This document shows positions 44,377 through 50,781 of a DNA stretch of 58,973 bases, piece after piece. This stretch comes from a virus. The notes under the pieces were generated by a model. The model saw only the letters and a program-made list of their open reading frames with translations. It ran no database searches and was not told the DNA's origin. Numbering within the stretch: the stretch's first letter is position 1; every line of letters begins with the position of its first letter. Where the stretch lies: IMG/VR virus record IMGVR_UViG_3300007735_000765, positions 1 to 58,973 of that record. One strand, given 5' to 3'. Position numbers and translations under genes: made by a program.

Positions 44377-44427
44377 AGGATACGCTTTTTCTTTATACCA
44401 AAAAGATTTAAGTGCTGAAAGTATCCT
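44377..44427 (-). ncRNA. CAGCAA-family element c: 51-nt mini-RNA with GGT anticodon-like arm
   Basis: On the minus strand AGGATAC/GTATCCT (seven pairs), TTTCAGCAC inside, then TCTTT-TTGGTAT-AAAGA, an anticodon-like arm for Thr (GGT), then AAAAGC. No D or T arm. Squeezed between tRNA-Ala and tRNA-Cys with shared family flanks. Confidence 0.6.
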
Positions 44428-44433
44428 AAAACT

Positions 44434-44509
44434 TGGTGGAACCAGTCGGACTCGAACCGACCGCCTCCTGCTTGCAAAACAGGCGCTCTCCCAGATGAGC
44501 TATGGCCCC
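44434..44509 (-). tRNA. tRNA-Ala (anticodon TGC)
   Basis: CCA encoded; acceptor GGGGCCA/TGGTTCC; the usual Ala G3-U70 pair is present; anticodon arm CCTGT-TTTGCAA-GCAGG; T loop TTCGAGT. Confidence 0.92.
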
Positions 44510-44517
44510 ATTAAAAT

Positions 44518-44596
44518 TGGTCCGGGAAGTGGGATTCGAACTCACGATCTCCTGCTCCCAAAGCAGGCGCTTTAAGCCAGACTAAGCTACACCCGG
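44518..44596 (-). tRNA. tRNA-Pro (anticodon TGG)
   Basis: CCA encoded; acceptor CCGGGTG/TTCCCGG with one T-T; anticodon arm CCTGC-TTTGGGA-GCAGG; T loop TTCGAAT. Confidence 0.9.
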
Positions 44597-44601
44597 AAAA
44601 C

Positions 44602-44677
44602 TGGTACCTGGGACTGGACTCGAACCAGTATCGCTCTCCGTGTAAAGGAGACGTATCACCTCTCTACGCACCCAGGC
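44602..44677 (-). tRNA. tRNA-Val (anticodon TAC)
   Basis: CCA encoded; acceptor GCCTGGG/CCCAGGT; anticodon arm TCTCC-TTTACAC-GGAGA; T arm ACTGG-TTCGAGT-CCAGT. Confidence 0.92.
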
Positions 44678-44682
44678 AAATT

Positions 44683-44758
44683 TGGTTGCAGAGGAGGGAA
44701 TCGAACCCCCGACCTCCAGGTTATGAGCCTGGCCAGATACCGCTTCTAACACTCTGCG
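44683..44758 (-). tRNA. Initiator tRNA-fMet (anticodon CAT)
   Basis: CCA encoded. The acceptor CGCAGAG/CTCTGCA has an unpaired C1-A72, the hallmark of bacterial initiator tRNA. Anticodon arm CCAGG-CTCATAA-CCTGG and following GGTCG resemble host fMet, though the three G-C pairs are reduced to two plus A-T. Confidence 0.85.
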
Positions 44759-44770
44759 TCAATATTTAGT

Positions 44771-44799
44771 ATTGTAGCACAGGTCTACAATAATGTCAA
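44771..44799 (-). promoter_or_regulatory. Sigma70 promoter for tRNA-fMet, Val, Pro, Ala and element c
   Basis: TTGACA (44794-44799) and TACAAT (44771-44776), 17-base spacer, minus strand. Confidence 0.8.
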
Positions 44800-44803
44800 C
44801 TCT

Positions 44804-44879
44804 TGGAGCGGGAGGCGAGGTTCGAACTCGTCTATTTCAGTTTGGAAGACTGACGTGTAACCGTAAACACTTCACCCGC
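44804..44879 (-). tRNA. tRNA-Gly (anticodon TCC)
   Basis: CCA encoded; T73; acceptor GCGGGTG/CTCCCGC; anticodon arm TCAGT-CTTCCAA-ACTGA; T loop TTCGAAC. The -35 of the next promoter lies just downstream. Confidence 0.92.
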
Positions 44880-44884
44880 AAATT

Positions 44885-45316
44885 TTATCTAGGCCTTACA
44901 ATTTCGACTTGGCCAAAATACTCTAATATCTTTATCAAGGGCCACGCTGGATCAAATTCAAACCAGCGTCGGCTAAATTTAGCATCCCAAGGATAGTCAT
45001 GATGGTTAGCGCCGAATTCCTCACCGCCCCATAATGCACCTATAGGAAAAATATTTACACTATGATCGCCTACCATCTTAGCAGGTTCACAGCGATAACC
45101 ATAGTTATGTGAAAGAATGTTATGTAATCTTCCACTGATTCTAGTAAAAGTCATCCATATGACTTCAACAATCAATCCCTGCCAACCAAATAAGATCAAA
45201 GCAGGTATTAACCAAACTAGTCTACCATAATGCCTGTACTGCATTAAAAATGCATCTAGTCGATCGTCCATTAAAGGAACATCCCCGGCCAGCTGATCTC
45301 TAAGTTCGGCGGTCAT
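44885..45316 (-). CDS. Fatty acid desaturase, C-terminal half (split gene)
   Basis: A 143-residue protein with membrane helices (LVWLIPALILFGWQGLIVEV) and the third His box GGEEFGANHHDYP. The first two boxes are in the gene directly upstream, joined by an ATGA overlap. Both chains together match a short OLE1-type desaturase. Whether two chains assemble an active di-iron centre is unknown. Confidence 0.7.
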   Translation of the reverse strand: MTAELRDQLAGDVPLMDDRLDAFLMQYRHYGRLVWLIPALILFGWQGLIVEVIWMTFTRISGRLHNILSHNYGYRCEPAKMVGDHSVNIFPIGALWGGEEFGANHHDYPWDAKFSRRWFEFDPAWPLIKILEYFGQVEIVRPR

Positions 45317-45630
45317 GTATATGCTTTGCCTGGCGTACTGAATGTCTTGGGAAATAGTAGCTCACTAAAACTATAGACCCAAGGACTGTGTGGATCTTCT
45401 GCTGTGTCGGGATTGTTATGATGTTTTCTGTGTACTGCACTCCACGTTCTTGCAAACGCAGGCCAATAAATTCCCACAGACCAAAGCAACACTCTGCCAA
45501 CATTATCCACAAGAGGTGTACCATTCAACTGTCTGTGTGCATGGACTCTATGCAAAAACACAGAGCCCCAAGTAACAACAAACACATGAATTATAAAACC
45601 ATATAGTATGGCCCAGTACCAATCAAACAT
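45313..45630 (-). CDS. Fatty acid desaturase, N-terminal half (split gene)
   Basis: A 105-residue protein with one to two membrane helices (WAILYGFIIHVFVVTWGSVF) and His boxes LHRVHAHRQL and AVHRKHHNNPD. It ends in GKAYT at the ATGA junction with the C-terminal half. The break falls in a loop between membrane pairs, so it looks like stable gene fission rather than a random frameshift. Confidence 0.7.
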   Translation of the reverse strand: MFDWYWAILYGFIIHVFVVTWGSVFLHRVHAHRQLNGTPLVDNVGRVLLWSVGIYWPAFARTWSAVHRKHHNNPDTAEDPHSPWVYSFSELLFPKTFSTPGKAYT

Positions 45631-45658
45631 AATTCAGCAAACTAGCTCCATTTTATTC

Positions 45659-45741
45659 TGGTGCGGACGGTGAGACTCGAACTCACACGCACGAGGCACT
45701 GGCTTCTAAGACCAGCGTGGCTACCATTACACCACGTCCGC
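45659..45741 (-). tRNA. tRNA-Leu (anticodon TAG)
   Basis: CCA encoded; acceptor GCGGACG/CGTCCGC; anticodon arm CTGGT-CTTAGAA-GCCAG; class II variable arm; T loop TTCGAGT. Confidence 0.92.
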
Positions 45742-45747
45742 ATTATT

Positions 45748-45824
45748 TGGCTCCCCGAGCTGGGCTCGAACCAGCGACACCTTGATTAACAGTCAAGTGC
45801 TTCTACCAACTGAGCTATCAGGGA
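45748..45824 (-). tRNA. tRNA-Asn (anticodon GTT), copy 2
   Basis: CCA encoded; G73; acceptor TCCCTGA/TCGGGGA; anticodon arm CTTGA-CTGTTAA-TCAAG; T loop TTCGAGC. Confidence 0.92.
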
Positions 45825-45842
45825 ATATTTTTTACTTTATCT

Positions 45843-45871
45843 ATTATATATGCCTAAACATACACTGTCAA
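45843..45871 (-). promoter_or_regulatory. Sigma70 promoter for tRNA-Asn(2), tRNA-Leu(TAG) and the split desaturase
   Basis: TTGACA (45866-45871) and TATAAT (45843-45848), 17-base spacer, minus strand. Confidence 0.85.
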
Positions 45872-46184
45872 CACCTTTAGGTTGTTGGCGTCGAAGCCAA
45901 CCCGGGCCCGTCAGGAGGAACACCGTATCTTCATCCATTGGGTAGTCTAAAATGTATTAGTTTCGGGAGATGCACCGTCCTGTCCAAACGACCCGATCAA
46001 GGGGCCCGGAAATTTTCATCTGATACATTTTAGAATACCCAGCATTACTGCTGGATATGACAGGGTCGATACCCTGACCAGGAGTCTTACTAGTGCGTTA
46101 TCTCCACACGTTCATGTATCCTGTCCGCCCATTTCACACATTTATACGCTGTGTTGCGGCTCTCGTTGCCTATTCACGTTGAAA
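45872..46184 (-). ncRNA. Large structured RNA region with an 18-base inverted repeat (E4)
   Basis: No open frame in about 310 bases. GGGTAGTCTAAAATGTAT (45940-45957) pairs with ATACATTTTAGAATACCC (46023-46040). Outside and between lie GTTGGC-GTCGAA-GCCAAC, CCAGCA-TTAC-TGCTGG and AGGGT-CGAT-ACCCT hairpins. Density of perfect stems indicates a folded RNA. I checked for RNase P RNA and tmRNA signatures and saw none. Confidence 0.5.
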
Positions 46185-46349
46185 TTATTTTCTAGAACTT
46201 TGAGCTAACTGTTTGAGCAGTTCAGATTGCTTACTAGCACGTTCAAACTTACTTAAAATCATCTTTCGATAATCCGTTTCGGTCATAGTGTACTCGGTAG
46301 TCCACTTAACTTCTCGCATTTTTCTAGCTATATCAACTTTCTTTTTCAT
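46185..46349 (-). CDS. Small basic protein (54 aa)
   Basis: MKKKVDIARKMREVKWTTEY, then TETDYRKMILSKFERASKQS: a helical, highly charged peptide. Ribosome site AAAAGGAATT precedes the ATG. It lies directly after the terminator of RNA E5. Function unknown. Confidence 0.55.
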   Translation of the reverse strand: MKKKVDIARKMREVKWTTEYTMTETDYRKMILSKFERASKQSELLKQLAQSSRK

Positions 46350-46363
46350 AATTCCTTTTAATA

Positions 46364-46395
46364 AACAAAAACCCCAGGGTTTTTAATCCTGGGGT
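46364..46395 (-). terminator. Rho-independent terminator of RNA E5
   Basis: On the minus strand ACCCCAGG/CCTGGGGT followed by TTTTTG. No gene lies between it and the promoter at 46577-46605. Confidence 0.75.
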
Positions 46396-46570
46396 CCTTA
46401 GAGTTTGTAGAGTTAGTTTAAGTTAACTGTACAGGCCTCCTGGACCCCGGGTACCCTCTGGTGTGCGATCATTACTAATCAATGTGATCGCAGACCAATA
46501 GGTGGGCATAAAGCCTCCCTGTTGGGCTATGCATTTCACTGATGATAAATGTTTCGCGTTTTTCATATAA
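46396..46570 (-). ncRNA. Stand-alone small RNA gene, about 200 nt with terminator (E5)
   Basis: A consensus promoter (46577-46605) and terminator (46364-46395) delimit a transcript with no open frame. It can form GCATAGCC/GGCTTTATGC and GCGATCA/TGATCGC hairpins. Family not recognised; a regulatory RNA or RNA decoy is possible. Confidence 0.6.
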
Positions 46571-46576
46571 GTGTCT

Positions 46577-46605
46577 ATTGTAATTTATTTAGTCTTTGTT
46601 GTCAA
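46577..46605 (-). promoter_or_regulatory. Sigma70 promoter of RNA E5
   Basis: TTGACA (46600-46605) and TACAAT (46577-46582), 17-base spacer, minus strand. Confidence 0.8.
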
Positions 46606-46650
46606 AGACTTTTGGCTATCTTGAAAATATTTATACTTTCGTTTTAAACA

Positions 46651-46923
46651 TTAGTAATTTCTGGTCAGAGCCATGTGGCTCATCCATTGCAAAAACGCAT
46701 TATACACAGTTTCTGCTTCCTTGTCATCCTGTGGGACTTTGACTCCCCGTACCCAAAAACCATCCTTGCTGACTCTCAGCATTTCGGTGCTGTTGTCTGG
46801 GCCAGTGTACATCGAAATGGAGTTGGGTTCTTCATGCTCCCTAATCTTAAATACTGTGCCTGCGTTCACGGGCGGTAGCGCACCGTACAAACTGTGCAAT
46901 GGATTTGGTGTTATTACATTCAT
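46651..46923 (-). CDS. Small early protein, leaderless message (90 aa)
   Basis: MNVITPNPLHSLYGALPPVN, then FKIREHEEPNSISMYTGPDN and DGFWVRGVKVPQDDKEAETV: a compact beta-rich phage protein of unknown role. The start is ATG 46923, since a consensus promoter ends six bases before it; the frame open further upstream would include the promoter. Predicted mRNA begins at the A of ATG. Confidence 0.65.
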   Translation of the reverse strand: MNVITPNPLHSLYGALPPVNAGTVFKIREHEEPNSISMYTGPDNSTEMLRVSKDGFWVRGVKVPQDDKEAETVYNAFLQWMSHMALTRNY

Positions 46924-46929
46924 AAAGTC

Positions 46930-46958
46930 AGTATAACTTAAAAATAAATAGTTGTCAA
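46930..46958 (-). promoter_or_regulatory. Sigma70 promoter, leaderless
   Basis: TTGACA (46953-46958) and TATACT (46930-46935), 17-base spacer, then six bases to ATG 46923. Divergent from the late promoter at 46966-46973. Confidence 0.85.
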
Positions 46959-46965
46959 GCGGGTC

Positions 46966-46973
46966 TATAAATA
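46966..46973 (+). promoter_or_regulatory. T4-type late promoter (TATAAATA)
   Basis: Five bases before ATG 46979. Together with the early promoter at 46930-46958 it makes a compact early/late divergent switch region. Confidence 0.75.
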
Positions 46974-46978
46974 TTATT

Positions 46979-47260
46979 ATGAATTCAATTGATTTTGCAA
47001 AAACCAAACTAGTCGTTGATGTCTGTAATTACATTGCAGATAAAAGACAACATCTACTCGAGGATCTGGTAGCATACACCGAAGATCCAGTTCGTTATAA
47101 ACGTAGGCTAAGACTACTGCGACAGCTAGCACAATACGAAAGTTCTATAATACAGAAAATCGAAGAATTTAATGCCGACGGTAACAGTGACGTCTATTCT
47201 TTTGATACCATGGGCAATTTCAAAGACGAAATCGACTTAGTTGCATCAACAAACACATGA
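46979..47260 (+). CDS. Small helical protein before the PP-loop enzyme (93 aa)
   Basis: Start ATG 46979 follows from the late box five bases upstream. Sequence MNSIDFAKTKLVVDVCNYIA, then RYKRRLRLLRQLAQYESSII; ends VASTNT. Helical, with an Arg-rich middle. ATGA overlap with the PP-loop gene suggests a partner or substrate peptide, as for 37742-38305 beside the other PP-loop gene. Confidence 0.55.
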   Translation: MNSIDFAKTKLVVDVCNYIADKRQHLLEDLVAYTEDPVRYKRRLRLLRQLAQYESSIIQKIEEFNADGNSDVYSFDTMGNFKDEIDLVASTNT

Positions 47261-48432
47261 ACGACCGCCCACTATTAACACTGACTAATCCTCAGTATTT
47301 TAGAAAATTGATTAAGTATCATGGCTTTCATATTATAAATGATCGTCCGGGTCAGCATCAGTTTTTTATAGAATATTTTCAAGACCACAACTTTCTAGTA
47401 GATTTAAATCATTTCTTTTCTGAGAATCCACTAGGAGATCTAATGGATCGATCAGACACTTTGGTATTGCCTTTCTCTTATCAAAAGACCAAACCCTGGG
47501 TAGTTCCAGATTTAAACAAGGAAATTTTACTAGAAGATATCGTTGCTCGGCGTATAAAACAGTTAACCGATTTAGCCAACGGGCAAAAAATTAATCTGTT
47601 TTGGAGCGGGGGTATAGACAGCACTTTGGTTATCACAGCATTTTTAAAATACAGTGATGATCTAAGTCAATTACGTATAGTTTATAGTCCCATGTCAATG
47701 AAGGAAAACCCTAACTTTTTCCTACTAATGACCACTATCAAAAATCTGGAACTCTACGATTACAGTGGTGAAAATTATTTTCACGACGTAGAAGGTTTTT
47801 CAGTGACCGGCGATGTTTCAGATGAAATAACGGCTAGTTTTGACGAAACATTCTATGCAAAGCACTCCACAGAGTTACAGGATTCCTGGGAATCAGTATT
47901 TTCAAAACATGGGTTAACCGACGATCTAATAGAGTTTTCAAAACAATGGTTTGCACACAGTGGCATGGAAATCAAAACATTGGTTGAAGCAAGATGGTGG
48001 TTTTATATTTGTGCAAAATATCATTTATTTCAAGCCAAAGCGAATATTGCCGCAGACAGTGTTGCATTCTTTGATATGACAGAAATGGAACATTTTATTG
48101 CTGGCAATTTGAATAGACTTGTAACAGATCAAGGCTACAATACTTACAAACAATTTTTTAAAGATTTTATTTTTGAATACGATAAAAACAAAAACTATAA
48201 TCTTTATAAAACTAAAACAAATAGCCGACAAATTGTAGATTATAGACAAAAACGATTATATCTTCAGGACAATAGATACATTGCTATTCTCAGCGATGGT
48301 ACTCGCGTCGCGACACCCAATATGCCTTTGTTAAGCGAGTCTGAATATCGTGACAAATATGGAAACAGTCTGGACTATTTGTTTAACAAACGTGCTGTTG
48401 CCAAACAGCTATTCCAGAAAAAACGCCAATAA
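47257..48432 (+). CDS. Asparagine-synthase-like PP-loop ATP pyrophosphatase (391 aa)
   Basis: Relative of 36574-37767: PP-loop NLFWSGGIDSTLVITAFLKY near residue 113, then FSVTGDVSDEITASFDETF with an intact Asp-Glu, where the other copy has Asp-Arg. The N-terminal ~95 residues replace the AsnB glutaminase domain. Late-expressed and followed at once by a desaturase. It should adenylate a carboxylate; amide or lactam formation on a peptide, or tRNA modification, are possibilities. Confidence 0.7.
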   Translation: MNDRPLLTLTNPQYFRKLIKYHGFHIINDRPGQHQFFIEYFQDHNFLVDLNHFFSENPLGDLMDRSDTLVLPFSYQKTKPWVVPDLNKEILLEDIVARRIKQLTDLANGQKINLFWSGGIDSTLVITAFLKYSDDLSQLRIVYSPMSMKENPNFFLLMTTIKNLELYDYSGENYFHDVEGFSVTGDVSDEITASFDETFYAKHSTELQDSWESVFSKHGLTDDLIEFSKQWFAHSGMEIKTLVEARWWFYICAKYHLFQAKANIAADSVAFFDMTEMEHFIAGNLNRLVTDQGYNTYKQFFKDFIFEYDKNKNYNLYKTKTNSRQIVDYRQKRLYLQDNRYIAILSDGTRVATPNMPLLSESEYRDKYGNSLDYLFNKRAVAKQLFQKKRQ

Positions 48433-48435
48433 ATA
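48428..48435 (+). promoter_or_regulatory. T4-type late promoter (AATAAATA) of the desaturase
   Basis: Overlaps the stop codon of the PP-loop gene and lies five bases before ATG 48441. Confidence 0.65.
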
Positions 48436-48440
48436 ATTTT

Positions 48441-49235
48441 ATGGGTACAGACTACAGTTTAATAAAATCAAAATTTCTTTGGTTCGTTGGCATGGGCGCA
48501 CTAGTTGCCAGTCTTGTATGGACTGTGTATACACAGGAATGGCTATACTGGTTTGTTAGCTATCTTTATTTCAGATGCATCAGTGTTATATCCAATAACA
48601 TTAGCCTACATCGATACTTTGCACATAAGAGCTTTAAAACTGGTCCAAAGAGACACCAACTATTAGCGTGGATCACACTGCTATCCGGAGTTGGTAGCCC
48701 TTTTATCTATGCCATACATCACAGACACCATCACAAGTACAGCGATCAACCACAAGACCTGCACAGTCCCCGGGAAAGTTTTTGGCGTAGCTTTTTAGGA
48801 ACGTGGGTTCTCAAAGACACAAAGTGGTGGATAGAAGAAAAGAAAGTTACACTGTTTCCTAGAGACTTAATTAGAGACCCTAGTGTAAAATTTATTACAG
48901 AACACTATCACAAGATGTGGCTAGCCCTGGTCTTAATGGCTTGGCTTGTTGGAGGTTTTAAATTCTGCTTGTTCTATATGCTAGCACCAGTAGGATGGAA
49001 TCTATTTCAAGGTGCAATGGTCAACTGCATAGACCATTTGAAATTGCCGGGAAGTTATAGAAACTACGATACCAACGACTATAGTTATAACAACAAAGTT
49101 CTAAATTGGTTCTTACTGGGCGAAGGCCTGCATAACAATCATCACTATGATCAAGCCAATTATAGACAAGCACATAAACCCGACGAATATGATCCTGCAG
49201 GTTGGATTATAGAAAAATTCTTTAAAGTTAATTGA
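48441..49235 (+). CDS. Fatty acid desaturase (264 aa)
   Basis: Intact di-iron membrane desaturase: His boxes LHRYFAHKSF, HHRHHHKYSD and GEGLHNNHHYD, with four membrane helices (FLWFVGMGALVASLVWTVY, LALVLMAWLVGGFKF). It differs clearly from the desaturases at 25976 and 44885-45630, so the phage holds three kinds. Late and leaderless expression suggests a role near the end of infection, perhaps in membrane fluidity or release. Confidence 0.85.
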   Translation: MGTDYSLIKSKFLWFVGMGALVASLVWTVYTQEWLYWFVSYLYFRCISVISNNISLHRYFAHKSFKTGPKRHQLLAWITLLSGVGSPFIYAIHHRHHHKYSDQPQDLHSPRESFWRSFLGTWVLKDTKWWIEEKKVTLFPRDLIRDPSVKFITEHYHKMWLALVLMAWLVGGFKFCLFYMLAPVGWNLFQGAMVNCIDHLKLPGSYRNYDTNDYSYNNKVLNWFLLGEGLHNNHHYDQANYRQAHKPDEYDPAGWIIEKFFKVN

Positions 49236-49428
49236 AAAGACTGCCGAGATTTTCTACCGCAGATTTGTCTAATATAATTTGAAATTTTATTTGCTCTGCG
49301 TCGGGATCTTTGGCATTGTCATAGACTGTACTAAATTTCAATACATATTCGCGATTAGCCAATGCTTCAATAGGTTTTAGTTCGGCGAATAACTGATAAC
49401 CGCCAGTATTTTGAATTAATTTTTTCAT
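49228..49428 (-). CDS. Small hypothetical protein (66 aa)
   Basis: The start is ATG 49428; the frame runs on upstream through tRNA-Ile2 and cannot be coding there. MKKLIQNTGGYQLFAELKPI, then FQIILDKSAVENLGSLFN: a small alpha/beta peptide. Converges with the desaturase gene (eight-base overlap). Function unknown. Confidence 0.5.
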   Translation of the reverse strand: MKKLIQNTGGYQLFAELKPIEALANREYVLKFSTVYDNAKDPDAEQIKFQIILDKSAVENLGSLFN

Positions 49429-49436
49429 ATTATATT

Positions 49437-49513
49437 TGGTGCGCCGAACAGGACTCGAACCTGTGACCAATCGATTATGAGTCGACTGCTCTAACCAACT
49501 GAGCTATCAGCGC
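49437..49513 (-). tRNA. tRNA-Ile2-like (anticodon CAT)
   Basis: CCA encoded; acceptor GCGCTGA/TCGGCGC; anticodon arm GTCGA-CTCATAA-TCGAT followed by TGGTC. The arm resembles bacterial Ile2, whose C34 becomes lysidine; host TilS would be needed. Elongator Met is the alternative. Confidence 0.8.
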
Positions 49514-49522
49514 AATAGAGTT

Positions 49523-49551
49523 ATTATATAGTGTCAGTGATTTGTTGTCAA
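49523..49551 (-). promoter_or_regulatory. Sigma70 promoter of the Ile2-like tRNA
   Basis: TTGACA (49546-49551) and TATAAT (49523-49528), 17-base spacer, minus strand, ten bases before the tRNA. Confidence 0.85.
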
Positions 49552-49554
49552 CTG

Positions 49555-50769
49555 TTATCTGCGACTTCTTGGTGCGCTGGGCTCTTTGGCTACTTTTGCA
49601 GATGCTTTTGGTTTTAGTCCTTTGACTGCGTGGGTGTCAGTGGACACAGTATCGGGTTCTTTGACTTTCTTACCGGTTTTCTTTGGCGCAACAAGGCCAG
49701 CGGCTGATGCGGCGCTCTTCATAGCAGTTCCAGAGATAGTAACTTTCATAGCGTTACTCTGTGTGTCTGTCCAACTTGGAAAACTAACCCCCAACTGATT
49801 TGCTACTGCCGCAAGGTCGTCACTGCTGTTTACATAGAGAAAAGAAGTAACGCCTGCGTCCATAATTATAATGCCATCAAATTCTTTTGCGCCTTGATAG
49901 ACTTCATAACTGGCTTTTAGCATTTGTTTTTTAAGTTCCTGCCCGTTGATTTCGCCGTTGGCGCCGACTACTGCATTGACCATCGTTGCAGTGTCAACAG
50001 TGGGGTAATGCATTTTTAACATGATTTGCAGAGCTTTTTTTACTTTAGCTTTATCATTATCAAAAAACTCAGTGAATGCAGACATGTTTAGTTTGGGGTT
50101 AAAAATATCAGCTATTTGACTTTGATCAGTAGGAATTTCTCGATCCGGTACTAGCTTTTGAATTAAAGGTGCGTATTCCCTTGCAAATCTACCTACTAGA
50201 GCTTGACTGCCAGCTGGTCCTAAACGCCCGTTCTGACCTGCTTTTAATTCGATTTTTGTTCCATCAATATCTAAGTCACCAGGTGCGCCCCTGCGCTGTA
50301 CGTTGGGACTAATAATATCCAACATATACTCGCCCTTGCCAACGTCGCCCTTTTCTCCAATTTTTCCAGAAATCTTTGAAAACAAGTCCCCTTTAATTGC
50401 ATCAAAAGTCTTTTGGAAATCTTTGTCTATTAGTTCTGCATAGCTGTGCAATTTTCTTGGCGTTAAAAGTTTTGAAGCATTAAGAATTCCGTCAGTGCTC
50501 AGCTTTTTAAGAAACTTTTTAACTTCTGCGGGTGGTAAAGAAGCGTCAGCCAGCGCCTGCAGGAAAATATTACTAACCAGACCTTTATAAGATCTAAGTT
50601 CGGCAAATTTTTCTACGTCTTTTTTAATGCCGTATCGATTAGTAAATTTAAGAATATCTACTAGATCATCTTCGGCGGGAATTTTTTCCACTCGTTTAGT
50701 AATTTCAGCCCGTACATCTTCCGGAGCCTCATCCACTATGCTTAGAAATTTACGAATATCATTGGTCAT
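49555..50769 (-). CDS. PD-(D/E)XK-like putative nuclease, late gene (404 aa)
   Basis: Start taken at ATG 50769 because an AATAAATA box lies four bases upstream; the ATG at 50793 lies beyond it. In the middle, GKGEYMLDIISPNVQRRGAP, GDLDIDGTKIELKAGQNGRL gives the Glu...Gly-Asp-Leu...Glu-x-Lys pattern of PD-(D/E)XK nucleases. The C-terminal 80 residues are Ala/Lys/Pro-rich (KKTGKKVKEPDTV) and disordered. Related proteins of unknown role occur in T4-like marine phages. DNA cleavage is inferred. Confidence 0.6.
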   Translation of the reverse strand: MTNDIRKFLSIVDEAPEDVRAEITKRVEKIPAEDDLVDILKFTNRYGIKKDVEKFAELRSYKGLVSNIFLQALADASLPPAEVKKFLKKLSTDGILNASKLLTPRKLHSYAELIDKDFQKTFDAIKGDLFSKISGKIGEKGDVGKGEYMLDIISPNVQRRGAPGDLDIDGTKIELKAGQNGRLGPAGSQALVGRFAREYAPLIQKLVPDREIPTDQSQIADIFNPKLNMSAFTEFFDNDKAKVKKALQIMLKMHYPTVDTATMVNAVVGANGEINGQELKKQMLKASYEVYQGAKEFDGIIIMDAGVTSFLYVNSSDDLAAVANQLGVSFPSWTDTQSNAMKVTISGTAMKSAASAAGLVAPKKTGKKVKEPDTVSTDTHAVKGLKPKASAKVAKEPSAPRSRR

Positions 50770-50773
50770 AAAG

Positions 50774-50781
50774 TATTTATT
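50774..50781 (-). promoter_or_regulatory. T4-type late promoter (AATAAATA)
   Basis: Four bases before ATG 50769 on the minus strand; near-leaderless. Confidence 0.55.

Noticed and set aside
45872-46184. RNase P RNA or tmRNA in the folded region
   Set aside because: No conserved RNase P core or tmRNA ends were found by eye; only generic hairpins.
46540-46570. Hammerhead-like CTGATGA sequence
   Set aside because: The matching GAAA and flanking stems are not in place.
49437-49470. Extended start of gene 49228-49428 into the tRNA
   Set aside because: The upstream codons are the tRNA T arm and acceptor; the downstream ATG is used instead.
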